In this document: piece after piece, positions 16,570 to 25,079 of the stretch | Layout of the letters: each line of letters begins with the position of its first letter | Position numbering within the stretch: the first letter of the stretch is position 1 | Assembly: GCF_014645135.1 (NCBI RefSeq) | Contig: NZ_BMLH01000003.1 | Coordinates: 62,001-126,000, forward strand | Length of the DNA stretch: 64,000 nucleotides | Source of the DNA: Rheinheimera tangshanensis | GTDB taxonomy: Bacteria > Pseudomonadota > Gammaproteobacteria > Enterobacterales > Alteromonadaceae | Direction of reading: 5' to 3' | Made by a program: the position numbers and the translations under genes | Notes under the pieces: model-generated | The model's input: the letters and a program-made list of their open reading frames with translations, nothing else | The model's database searches: none | What the model was told of the DNA's origin: nothing

Positions 16570-19500
16570 ATGAAACTCGTGGATACAGCCGTTGCACGTC
16601 CGGTCACTATGTGGATGTTCACTTTAGGTATTATGTTATTTGGTCTGGTCGCTATGGGGCGACTGGCCGTCAATTTACTGCCAGATTTGTCTTACCCCAC
16701 TTTAACCATCCGCACTGAATACGCAGGTGCAGCGCCAGCCGAAGTGGAGCAGTTAGTCAGCAAGCCAATTGAAGAAGCTGTAGGTATTGTCAAAGGCATT
16801 CGTAAAGTACATTCGGTGTCCCGCGCTGGTCGCTCTGATGTGATTATGGAATTTGAATGGGGCTCAGATATGGATCTGGCAGGCCTCGAAGTGCGTGAGA
16901 AAATCGACGTGCTGTACCTGCCGCTGGATGTGAAAAAACCATTGTTACTGCGCTTTAACCCGAATTTAGACCCTGTGGTCCGTTTGGCGTTAAGCCGGGA
17001 TGAGAAACAGGATTTAACGCCAGCTCAACTGGTGAGCTTACGTACTTTTGCTGAAGAAGATTTACGCCGCCGTTTAGAATCCTTAGCCGGTGTGGCTGCA
17101 GTGCGGCCTGATGGCGGTTTAACTCAGGAAATTCAAATCCTGATTGATAATGAAAAACTCAGCCAGTTAAAGCTGGATATCAGCACCATCAATCAGCGGT
17201 TAAAAGAGCAAAACATTAACCAGGCTGGTGGCCGTTTAGAAACCGGCAGTCATGATTATTTAGTCCGGACCATTAATCAGTTTGCCAATCTGGATCAAAT
17301 CCGCAATTTGTATATTGCCAAAGTAGGTGAAAGCCAAATTCGGTTGTCTGATATTGCCGAAATTCGTGACTCTTTTGTCGACCGTCAAAGTATTACCTAT
17401 GTGCATGGCAAAGAAGCGATAGAAATTGCCATCTACAAAGAAGGTGATGCCAACACAGTTCAAGTGGCAAAAACTGTTACAGCCAAGCTGGAGGATTTAC
17501 AAAAGAATCTGCCTGCTGGTTATCAGTTAACCTTAGTGTATGACCAATCCACTTTTATCAAACAAGCCATAGATGAAGTGAAATCAGCCGCTTTTGAAGG
17601 CGGTATTCTGGCGATGATAGTGCTGTATTTGTTCCTGCGTAATGTCTGGACCACGCTGGTGATTTCTATCTCGATTCCGCTGTCAGTCATTGCCACCTTC
17701 AACCTGATGTATGCGCAGGATATCAGCTTAAATATTATGAGCTTAGGCGGTATAGCCCTGGCTATAGGTATGCTGGTGGATAACGCCATTGTGGTACTGG
17801 AGAATATCGCCCGTTATAAAGAGCAGGGCATGGCTCCGATGGAAGCGGCGAAAAAAGGCGCCAGTGAAGTGGCGATGGCGATTACGGCTTCAACCTTAAC
17901 CACAGTGGCGGTATTTTTCCCGCTGGTGTTTGTCGAAGGGGTCGCAGGCCAGTTATTTAAAGATCAGGCGTTAACCGTCACTTACGCCTTGTTGGCGTCA
18001 TTGCTGGTGGCTTTAACTCTTATTCCCGCCATGGCGGCCCGTGAGCGCACAACATCAGCTGCAGCTATCACTTCGGATACTCAAGCTGCAAAACTATCCA
18101 TTAAGCCATCGCGCTGGTATTTATGGCCGCTGGTGCCGTTTCATTTGTTGTATCTGGCGGTACGTTTTGTATTTTTAGGTTTATTTACGGTATTCACTAT
18201 CCTGTTCCGTGCAGTAGCTAAAGGCTTAAGTTTTGTCTTTAATCCGCTGCTGAACATAGTGCAGGCTTTTTTACGGGCTCTGGAATCGGGTTACCGTGCT
18301 GTATTAACCGCCGCCTTGCGTGCCAAAGCTTTGGTACTGGCAGCCACTATAGGCCTGACCGCGCTGATTTATTCACTGATCCCGGGTTTAGGTTTTGACG
18401 TGATCCCAAGCATGAGTCAGGGCGAGTTTTATGTCGAAGTTCAACTTCCTGTTGGCAGCGCGATAGAACGTACGGACAAGGTATTAAAACAACTGGCGGA
18501 TGTGGCCTCATTACAGCCTGAAATTGACCGCAGTTATGCCCAGGCAGGTACAGGCCAGCAAATGACTGTGGATCCCAATGTAGGTGGCAGTCATTGGGGC
18601 CGGTTAAATATTATTTTAAAAGACAGTGCCACCAAAGCGGATGAAGAACGTTTAATTCAACTGTTTCGCGATGCGGTCAGCACCATGCCGGATCTGAGCG
18701 CCAAGATCGACAGACCAGAGCTGTTTAGTTTCAGCACGCCACTGGAAATAGAATTATCCGGCCATGATTTAACCAGCTTAAAAGCCACCTCGGATCAATT
18801 GGCTAAGGCATTGGCTGCTAATGACAGATTTACCGATATCAAAAGCTCGTTGCGTTCTGGCCAGCCGGAAATTACCTTACATTTTCATCATGACCGTTTA
18901 TCTCAGCTGGGGTTAACCGCGGCAGATGTATCGAAACGGGTGGCGAATTATATTGGTGGTGAAGTTGCAGGCCAGTATTCGATTAACGATCGCAAAGTCG
19001 ATATCCGTGTGCGTCTGGCAGAAAACTTCCGCAACTCAGAGCAGCAACTGTCGCAAATTATCATCAACCCAAATAGTGAAAAGCCGCTGCCGTTGTCTGC
19101 AGTCGCTGACATTAAACGTGAAGTAGGCCCAAGCGAAATTACCCGTATTGGTCAGCAACGTGTGGCTTTGGTGAGCGCTAATTTAGCTTACGGCGACCTG
19201 GAGCAGGCCACAGCGGCAGCCAAAGCTGTATTGGCACAGCTGACGCTGCCTTATGGTGTTGGCGCTACTATTGTCGGTCAAAGTGAAGAGATGGAACGTT
19301 CCTTTAATTCCCTGATGATGGCGTTGCTGTTAGCGGTGTTTCTGGTCTATCTGGTGATGGCGTCGCAGTTTGAAAACCTGCTGCAACCTTTGTTGATTTT
19401 ATTTACTGTGCCTTTGGCTGGTGCTGGTGCCGTACTTGGTTTGTGGCTGACGGGCACCCGGGTTTCTGTCATCGTCTTTATCGGCCTGATTATGCTGGCC

Positions 19501-19809
19501 GGTATAGTGGTGAATAACGCCATAGTGCTGATAGACCGTATTAATCAGCTGCGTGATGAAGGCATGGCGGTGTCTGATGCCATAGTTGAAGCCGGTGCAA
19601 CCCGTTTACGTCCTGTACTGATGACGACTTTAACCACAGTGCTGGGTTTATTACCTATGGTGCTGGGCAGCAGTGATGGTGCTGAAATCCGCGCTCCAAT
19701 GGCCATTACGGTGATTTGGGGCTTAAGCCTGTCGACCTTGCTGACGCTGGTGTTTATCCCTGTGCTATACCGCCTGACTGCGCGTGACGTACCAGCGGCT
19801 AAGGAGTAA
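16570..19809 (+). CDS. RND efflux permease 1 (HAE1-like)
   Basis: 1079 residues with the duplicated RND layout: TM1 at the N-terminus (PVTMWMFTLGIMLFG), a large periplasmic porter loop, TM2-6, TM7, a second loop, and TM8-12. TM4 contains GMLVDNAIVVLENIARYKEQG with a single proton-relay Asp followed by Asn, not Asp-Asp as in AcrB, a form common outside the Acr group. An unusual extra segment of about 100 residues (about 490-590) between the first TM block and TM7 carries several more hydrophobic stretches. It is the first of two tandem permeases, as in heteromeric MdtBC-type pumps. Substrate unknown. Confidence 0.9.
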   Translation: MKLVDTAVARPVTMWMFTLGIMLFGLVAMGRLAVNLLPDLSYPTLTIRTEYAGAAPAEVEQLVSKPIEEAVGIVKGIRKVHSVSRAGRSDVIMEFEWGSDMDLAGLEVREKIDVLYLPLDVKKPLLLRFNPNLDPVVRLALSRDEKQDLTPAQLVSLRTFAEEDLRRRLESLAGVAAVRPDGGLTQEIQILIDNEKLSQLKLDISTINQRLKEQNINQAGGRLETGSHDYLVRTINQFANLDQIRNLYIAKVGESQIRLSDIAEIRDSFVDRQSITYVHGKEAIEIAIYKEGDANTVQVAKTVTAKLEDLQKNLPAGYQLTLVYDQSTFIKQAIDEVKSAAFEGGILAMIVLYLFLRNVWTTLVISISIPLSVIATFNLMYAQDISLNIMSLGGIALAIGMLVDNAIVVLENIARYKEQGMAPMEAAKKGASEVAMAITASTLTTVAVFFPLVFVEGVAGQLFKDQALTVTYALLASLLVALTLIPAMAARERTTSAAAITSDTQAAKLSIKPSRWYLWPLVPFHLLYLAVRFVFLGLFTVFTILFRAVAKGLSFVFNPLLNIVQAFLRALESGYRAVLTAALRAKALVLAATIGLTALIYSLIPGLGFDVIPSMSQGEFYVEVQLPVGSAIERTDKVLKQLADVASLQPEIDRSYAQAGTGQQMTVDPNVGGSHWGRLNIILKDSATKADEERLIQLFRDAVSTMPDLSAKIDRPELFSFSTPLEIELSGHDLTSLKATSDQLAKALAANDRFTDIKSSLRSGQPEITLHFHHDRLSQLGLTAADVSKRVANYIGGEVAGQYSINDRKVDIRVRLAENFRNSEQQLSQIIINPNSEKPLPLSAVADIKREVGPSEITRIGQQRVALVSANLAYGDLEQATAAAKAVLAQLTLPYGVGATIVGQSEEMERSFNSLMMALLLAVFLVYLVMASQFENLLQPLLILFTVPLAGAGAVLGLWLTGTRVSVIVFIGLIMLAGIVVNNAIVLIDRINQLRDEGMAVSDAIVEAGATRLRPVLMTTLTTVLGLLPMVLGSSDGAEIRAPMAITVIWGLSLSTLLTLVFIPVLYRLTARDVPAAKE

Positions 19810-19813
19810 CAAC

Positions 19814-22800
19814 ATGGATCATAAACCCTTAGCCATCACCCGTTTTGCCTTAACCCGGCCTGTGACTTTATGTATGTTGTTTTTGTCCTTGCTGGTGTTT
19901 GGTTTAATCGCGAGCAGAATGTTGCCTTTGGAGAAATTCCCGGGTATCGATATCCCGGAAATTTATGTGCATGTGCCTTATCCCAATGCTACGCCCAGCG
20001 AAACCGAGCGTTTGATCACCAGGCCAGTGGAAGAAGCGCTGGCCACAGTGACCGGCATTAAAAAGATGCGCAGTTTTTCCAAAGAAGACGGTGCTGACAT
20101 TTCGCTGGAATTTAACTGGGAAGAGGACATCAATACCAAAAGTATTGAAGTACGTGAGCGTTTAGACAATATGCGTCACCTGTTACCACGGGATGTAGAG
20201 CGGGTGATGGTGTATCAGTTTAATACCAGCGATATGCCTATTTTCCAGCTGCGTATTTCCAGTGAACGCGATTTAGCCATGGCCTACGACTTACTGGAGC
20301 GTGTGATTAAGCGTCCGCTGGAGCGGGTGCCTGGTGTATCGAAAGTCGAGCTGTATGGTGTGGATAAACGCCAGGTGACTATTCGCCTTGACCCACAACG
20401 TATGCGCAATTTGCAGGTCGACCCGGTGCAGTTAGTGCAATTATTGCAGGCCAGTAATTTTGCGATGACAGCGGGCGAGCTGCGTAATCCAAATGAAAGT
20501 ATTCTGGTGAAACCTGTTGGCGAATTTACCAGTCTGGATGAAATCCGCGCTTTGCCTATTCGTGCCGGTCTAACTCTGGGCGCCGTGGCTGATGTGATGC
20601 TGGAGCTGCCCAAACGTATTGAAGGCCGGCATTTACACCAGACCTATGCGGTCGGTATGAACGTCTTTAAAGAGTCGAATGCGAATCTGGTCGATGTATC
20701 CCGCGCAGCAATAGCTGTAGTAGATGCAGCGGGTAAAGATCCGGCCTTTAACGGTATTAATTTATTCCTGATGGACGACACCGCCAAAGGCGTCACAGAC
20801 TCTTTGTCGAACCTGTTGGGTTCTGGCGCTATGGGCGCTGTGTTGTCTTTTGGAGTGTTGTATTTATTCTTACGCCATATTCCCACTACTTTAGTGGTGG
20901 TGTTGTCTGTGCCTGTGTCTATCGCCATCACTTTGGGTGCTATGTACTTCCTCGGTTACAGCCTGAATGTGCTGAGTATGATGGGCTTAATGCTGGCGGT
21001 CGGTATGCTGGTGGATAACTCAGTGGTAGTGACTGAAAGTATATTCCGCGAACGTGCTGCCGATGCTGATATGAAAAGAGCCACAGAATTGGGAGTAAAC
21101 AGAGTGAGTCTGGCCGTGCTGGCCGGTACTGCGACTACAGCCATCGTATTTTTACCCAATATTATCGGCCAGAAAGTCGATGTCACTGTGTTTCTGGAGC
21201 ATGTTGCTATTGCCATCACCATAGCGCTTGCTGTGTCTTTGCTGATGGCCTTAACTTTAATTCCGCTGTTAACTACAAAGATTAAGCAAATCCATAGCTC
21301 AGACAATGCGGCACCGAGCAAAGTCGATAAGTTTTATGGCCGCTGTTTACGTTGGGTGATGGCTTCACCTAAAGCTGCAACCGGCATCGCTTTTTTATTG
21401 CTGTTCAGTATTGCTATTCCGTTAAGCCAGGTGTCTGGTGGTGACGATAATGATGGCGACAGTAACAGAGCCTTTTTGAACTACAACGTGCAGGGCAATT
21501 ACAATCTGGCCGAGGTAGAGCAGGAAGTAAACCGGATGGAAGCCTACTTATATCAGCACAAAGACGAGTATGAAATTGAGTCTGTGTACAGCTATTACAC
21601 CGCCAATCATGCGATGTCGATCATTATGTTTAACGATCCGCTGGTAAAACCTGTCTCTGAAATTAAGGAAGCTATTCGCAAAGGCTGGCCACAGCTAGTG
21701 CGCTCACAACCCAGTTTTGGCTGGAGTGATAACGGCGGTGGTATGCAGGTGCATTTATCTGGCCCTTCGACTGAAATGCTGACCAAATTAGCTGCTGACA
21801 TAGTGCCTGTGATCTCACAAATTAAAGGGCTGGAAGACGTGCGCTCTGAAATTTCCGATGGCCAGTTTGAAATGCAAATTCAGCTGAACAATGAAGAGTT
21901 ACAACGTCAGGGCCTGGATGCCAGCGAAGTGGCGCAAGCCGTTACATTGGCGCTGCGTGGCACGAATTTACGCACCTACCGCTCGGACGAGCAGGGCGAA
22001 TTGCAGCTTAGGGTGTTGTATGACGAAAAAGTCAGCCATTCACCGGCTGAATTGGCCGCTATTCCTGTGCTGGTGAAAGACAATGTAGTCATTACCTTAG
22101 CGCAGGTGGCTGAACTGAAAGTAGAACCCCTGCTGTCGGAAATCCGCCGCTTTAATCGTCAGACTACGCTTGCCATTGGCATGAATATGAATAAAGACCT
22201 GACGATGGATAAAGCCCGTGAAGAGCTGACCCAAAGATTAAATCAGCTGCAGTTGCCAGCAGGTTACGCCTGGTCTTTTGAAGGCAGCTTCCAGTATCAG
22301 GATGAAGCGCAGGGCATTATGCAAATCAATATGTTGCTGGCTGTGGCGATGATTTATCTAGTGATGGCGGCGCTGTTTGAGTCCTTGATTATGCCAACCG
22401 CGGTCATAGGCTCCTTGTTGTTCTCTTTTGTCGGTGTGTTCTGGGCCTTTTTATTCACCGGCACTTCTATGGGCATTATGGGCATGATAGGCATGCTGGT
22501 GCTGATGGGCATAGTGGTGAATAACGGCATAGTGCTGGTAGACCGTATCAATCAGCTGCGTAATGAAAGCCCTGATGCAGAGCTGGTACCATTGATTATC
22601 GAAGCCTGTGAAGCCCGGTTACGACCTATTCTGATGACGGTATCCACCACAGTGCTAGGTTTATTACCACTGGCTTTTGGTGATGCCACTATAGGCGGCG
22701 ACGGCCCAAGTTATGCGCCTATGGCAATCGCTATCATTGGTGGTTTGGTGTTCTCCACCTTAACCAGTTTACTGCTGGTGCCGCTTACCTACTGGGGTTT

Positions 22801-22879
22801 AGTGCGTTTTAATATTCGCTGGTCCGGCTTTTTGGGCAAAGCCAAAGTGCTGGCGAATAGGGTGATTACGGCGCCTTAA
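19814..22879 (+). CDS. RND efflux permease 2 (HAE1-like)
   Basis: 1021 residues from the ATG at 19814, which has AAGGAG 7-8 nt before it; the frame open from 19784 overlaps permease 1 without a ribosome site. Standard RND topology, with the TM4 motif GMLVDNSVVVTESIFRERA (Asp-Asn again) and the second-half TM motif GIVVNNGIVLVDRINQLRNE. Unlike permease 1 it lacks the extra mid-protein hydrophobic block. The stop codon of permease 1 lies inside the ribosome site region (gap 4 nt), so translation is probably coupled. The two permeases may form a mixed trimer as in MdtBC; this is inference. Confidence 0.9.
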   Translation: MDHKPLAITRFALTRPVTLCMLFLSLLVFGLIASRMLPLEKFPGIDIPEIYVHVPYPNATPSETERLITRPVEEALATVTGIKKMRSFSKEDGADISLEFNWEEDINTKSIEVRERLDNMRHLLPRDVERVMVYQFNTSDMPIFQLRISSERDLAMAYDLLERVIKRPLERVPGVSKVELYGVDKRQVTIRLDPQRMRNLQVDPVQLVQLLQASNFAMTAGELRNPNESILVKPVGEFTSLDEIRALPIRAGLTLGAVADVMLELPKRIEGRHLHQTYAVGMNVFKESNANLVDVSRAAIAVVDAAGKDPAFNGINLFLMDDTAKGVTDSLSNLLGSGAMGAVLSFGVLYLFLRHIPTTLVVVLSVPVSIAITLGAMYFLGYSLNVLSMMGLMLAVGMLVDNSVVVTESIFRERAADADMKRATELGVNRVSLAVLAGTATTAIVFLPNIIGQKVDVTVFLEHVAIAITIALAVSLLMALTLIPLLTTKIKQIHSSDNAAPSKVDKFYGRCLRWVMASPKAATGIAFLLLFSIAIPLSQVSGGDDNDGDSNRAFLNYNVQGNYNLAEVEQEVNRMEAYLYQHKDEYEIESVYSYYTANHAMSIIMFNDPLVKPVSEIKEAIRKGWPQLVRSQPSFGWSDNGGGMQVHLSGPSTEMLTKLAADIVPVISQIKGLEDVRSEISDGQFEMQIQLNNEELQRQGLDASEVAQAVTLALRGTNLRTYRSDEQGELQLRVLYDEKVSHSPAELAAIPVLVKDNVVITLAQVAELKVEPLLSEIRRFNRQTTLAIGMNMNKDLTMDKAREELTQRLNQLQLPAGYAWSFEGSFQYQDEAQGIMQINMLLAVAMIYLVMAALFESLIMPTAVIGSLLFSFVGVFWAFLFTGTSMGIMGMIGMLVLMGIVVNNGIVLVDRINQLRNESPDAELVPLIIEACEARLRPILMTVSTTVLGLLPLAFGDATIGGDGPSYAPMAIAIIGGLVFSTLTSLLLVPLTYWGLVRFNIRWSGFLGKAKVLANRVITAP

Positions 22880-23188
22880 GTTGCTTCGTTGCTAGTTTAA
22901 ATCTGCCGCTCTTCAGTAGTTGGTGAAGGTGGCAGCGGAAAAGCCATAGTGCACGCAGACTCGCCGTAAATATGTCCCTATAGGCTCCTGTCCAGCATCC
23001 ATGCTGGACAGGGTCTGCTAAGCACCATGACTTTCCTCGCTTTGGCTGCTTAGTCCTCTTTAGACCGCAATTCCAATCTTCGGTCGATTCAGTTCGAATT
23101 GCTTAAGTTGTCTGAGTATAAGTAAATCGGATAACCGCTTAGTGCCAATTGCGGACATTCGAACGCTGGTAATTGCGATGTCTGCTAA
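22880..23188. other. Gene-free stretch with palindromic repeats before the RHS tip
   Basis: No credible gene. It holds a perfect 12-bp-arm palindrome (22987-23012), a looser pair GCGGACAT / ATGTCTGC near 23153-23186, and the 10-bp direct repeat GTCTGCTAAG at 23013-23022 and 23180-23189; the second copy touches the point where RHS coding similarity begins. It looks like intergenic repeat material at a recombination scar. Confidence 0.5.
22987..23012. repeat. Perfect 12-bp-arm palindrome (REP-like element)
   Basis: CCTGTCCAGCAT / ATGCTGGACAGG with a 2-nt spacer. There is no T tract, so a terminator is less likely than a repetitive extragenic palindrome, although it could still protect or end the RND transcript. 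Confidence 0.6.
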
Positions 23189-23221
23189 GAGTTAATAGCG
23201 GAATATAACGCTGCCGGCACC

Positions 23222-24097
23222 ATGCTTAAACGCTATGTGCATGGCATCGGCAGTGACGACCCGTTGGTAAGCTTTGACGGCAGTGGCACCAGCAGCCCGA
23301 TGTATCTCTTGGCAGACGAGCGCGGTAGTATTATGGCGGAGACTAATGCTTCTGGTGCTGTAGTACAAAAACACCAATACGGCCCTTACGGCGAGCCGAT
23401 TAATCAAAGCGCATCACGCTTTCGCTACACCGGCCAAATCCTGCTGCCCGGCACCGAGCTTTATCACTACAAAGCACGGGTGTACCATCCGAAGTTAGGC
23501 CGTTTTCTGCAAACCGATCCGATCGGCTACAAAGACGGCATGAACTGGTATGCCTATGTCGGCAATGACCCGATGAATGCGGTGGCTCCGGATGGGACTT
23601 GTAAAAAAGATGGTGTTGGAACACGTATTTGTGGTGGAGTTTCTGTTAATAGCTCCGAATTTACGGCTAGTTCAAAAGTGAGTCGATCAGAAGTTAATTT
23701 TGGAGAGCGTCTTGAGTGGAAAGAAACAGGAAAAACCAAAATTGTGGATGGTGGCAAAGTCGGTGAGTCACGTGATGATATAAACAACACAATAGATCTT
23801 GCATTCTCGTTAGGTGGACATGTTATGAAAGAAGGGATTAAGAAAACTCTCGTAGAATCGGCGAAATTTCCGATTGCTTATGATGAGTATTCAATCAAAG
23901 TAACGTTGAAGGAATCAGAATTATATAGAATTAATTACCGTTCGGATGTTGCCGGAGACAGTCCATACTCAAGTATGGAAACAATTTTGAAAATAACTCC
24001 AACAGGAACAACAAGATGGGCGGAGTCTGCGCGAAGTTTAACTGGACCAAGATTGAAATGGTGTGCACAACCAAATTGCCCTGCAGGAGTTGAATAA
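23222..24097 (+). CDS. Orphan RHS tip: truncated core plus unique C-terminal domain
   Basis: 291 residues from the first ATG, but RHS-type coding already reads in frame from about 23189 (LIAEYNAAGT), just after an in-frame TAA at 23186-23188; no ribosome site precedes 23222. Residues 1-125 are the end of an RHS core: KRYVHGIGSDDPL, YLLADERGSI, YGPYGEPI, then YHYKARVYHPKLGRFLQTDPIGY and NWYAYVGNDPMN ending PDGT. The last 165 residues match no family I recognise and are AT-rich compared with the core, as in polymorphic toxin C-termini. The rest of the RHS protein, including any secretion domain, is missing. It is either a silent cassette that can recombine onto a full rhs gene, or a remnant. 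A multi-TM gene follows with no gap. Confidence 0.75.
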   Translation: MLKRYVHGIGSDDPLVSFDGSGTSSPMYLLADERGSIMAETNASGAVVQKHQYGPYGEPINQSASRFRYTGQILLPGTELYHYKARVYHPKLGRFLQTDPIGYKDGMNWYAYVGNDPMNAVAPDGTCKKDGVGTRICGGVSVNSSEFTASSKVSRSEVNFGERLEWKETGKTKIVDGGKVGESRDDINNTIDLAFSLGGHVMKEGIKKTLVESAKFPIAYDEYSIKVTLKESELYRINYRSDVAGDSPYSSMETILKITPTGTTRWAESARSLTGPRLKWCAQPNCPAGVE

Positions 24098-24511
24098 ATG
24101 AAACCAATGCCTTTCATATGTGCTGTTTTAATGATTGCGTCTGAAGTGGTGTCGCTGTTAATGTCTACCTCGCATGGGGGAGGTATATATAGCGCTATAG
24201 GTATAGATATTGAATACATTCAGGCTGAATGCGCTAAAATAGTTGCATTGTCGGATGTTAATCAATGCTATATCGATGGCATGAGAGCCATTACCTACAT
24301 TACAAGGTGGCCTTACGTCATCGCATATGCCACATTGTTTTTACTGTCTTTCTATAGCGTTAAATCTTTTATTGTCTGCGTGACGATGTCTTTTTTATTC
24401 ATGACATATGGTTTCATTGTTGATGGCTTTAACTCGGTAGCACCTTGGGTAAATTTGTTTGTATTGCTAGTTTGTGCTTATCGAGCGCGACGAGTGATCT
24501 ATGGCACTTAA
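24098..24511 (+). CDS. Putative membrane immunity protein for the RHS C-terminal domain
   Basis: 137 residues with about four hydrophobic segments (about 5-25, 68-85, 88-108, 115-130) and a Cys-containing extracytoplasmic loop around residues 30-65. The ATG follows the stop of the RHS tip directly (0 nt), the position always held by the cognate immunity gene in RHS-CT/immunity pairs. No similarity to a known immunity family is recognised. A membrane-resident immunity protein would fit a toxin acting at or in the inner membrane or periplasm; that is inference from topology. Composition is AT-rich like the adjoining toxin-like domain, consistent with joint transfer. Confidence 0.6.
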   Translation: MKPMPFICAVLMIASEVVSLLMSTSHGGGIYSAIGIDIEYIQAECAKIVALSDVNQCYIDGMRAITYITRWPYVIAYATLFLLSFYSVKSFIVCVTMSFLFMTYGFIVDGFNSVAPWVNLFVLLVCAYRARRVIYGT

Positions 24512-24545
24512 AATATTTAAAGTTTAACTAATTCAAGTTGGGGAT

Positions 24546-24570
24546 CCCATAGTTTCCACCGAGCTATGGG
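24546..24570 (+). terminator. Weak hairpin after the RHS/immunity pair
   Basis: CCCATAG / CTATGGG arms with an 11-nt loop, followed by a pyrimidine-rich stretch. It may end transcription of the immunity gene. Confidence 0.4.
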
Positions 24571-24711
24571 TGTTCTTCTTTAGTTCTCAGACTAATCCCA
24601 CAATGTCCGCAACAGCAGCAAAGCGGTCATTTAGTTTTTCCAAAAATAAATCATTTTTAGATCTACTATTCGCTCATAGCTAACAACCACTATCCATCAG
24701 TCTTAAAAGCT

Positions 24712-24741
24712 AAAAAGGCCAGTATAAAACAGTGGCCTTTT
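24712..24741 (-). terminator. Terminator of the DUF6435-type gene
   Basis: AAAAGGCCA / TGGCCTTTT stem, 11-nt loop; on the minus strand it is followed by a T run. Confidence 0.75.
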
Positions 24742-24768
24742 GCTCAAGCTTTGTAACAACCAAGAGTT

Positions 24769-24951
24769 TTAGCTTTGCTTGGTTTCAGCCTGCAACTTTT
24801 CCAGCTGTGCCCATAATTCTTCTGCTTCTGCGGTTAAGTCGGCAAATAAGCGCATATCGCCTTTTCGCTGGGCGAGCATAGCTTGCTCGGCTTTGGCATC
24901 GTATTTTTGGCGTAGGGCTTTGATTGGATCTCGTTTAAAAAAACTAAACAT
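24769..24951 (-). CDS. Small DUF6435/Lacal_2735-type protein
   Basis: 60 residues from the ATG at 24951; the longer frame to 25035 would add a 28-residue tail unlike the family. The pattern MFSFFKRDPIKALRQKYDAKAEQAM, followed by a charged helix ending EELWAQLEKLQAE, matches the small Lacal_2735/DUF6435 proteins: an N-terminal hydrophobic-basic stretch then two helices. AGAG sits about 9 nt upstream. A soluble helical hairpin is predicted. Function unknown. It lies downstream of the serine hydrolase on the same strand, with its own terminator. Confidence 0.7.
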   Translation of the reverse strand: MFSFFKRDPIKALRQKYDAKAEQAMLAQRKGDMRLFADLTAEAEELWAQLEKLQAETKQS

Positions 24952-25079
24952 GGACTGGGCTCTTTGGTTGAGGCGTTGGGTTAACGCTGTGGCTTGAGTA
25001 AATCTGTATACGTCAGCACTCAAGGTTTTGTTCAACTGACGAAGAACAAAACCTTGTGCTGAGTGAGTTTGAATCTGCT

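Noticed and set aside
23222-24511. Interpretation of the RHS island as an insertion sequence or prophage
   Set aside because: No transposase, integrase, terminal inverted repeats or phage genes are seen nearby.
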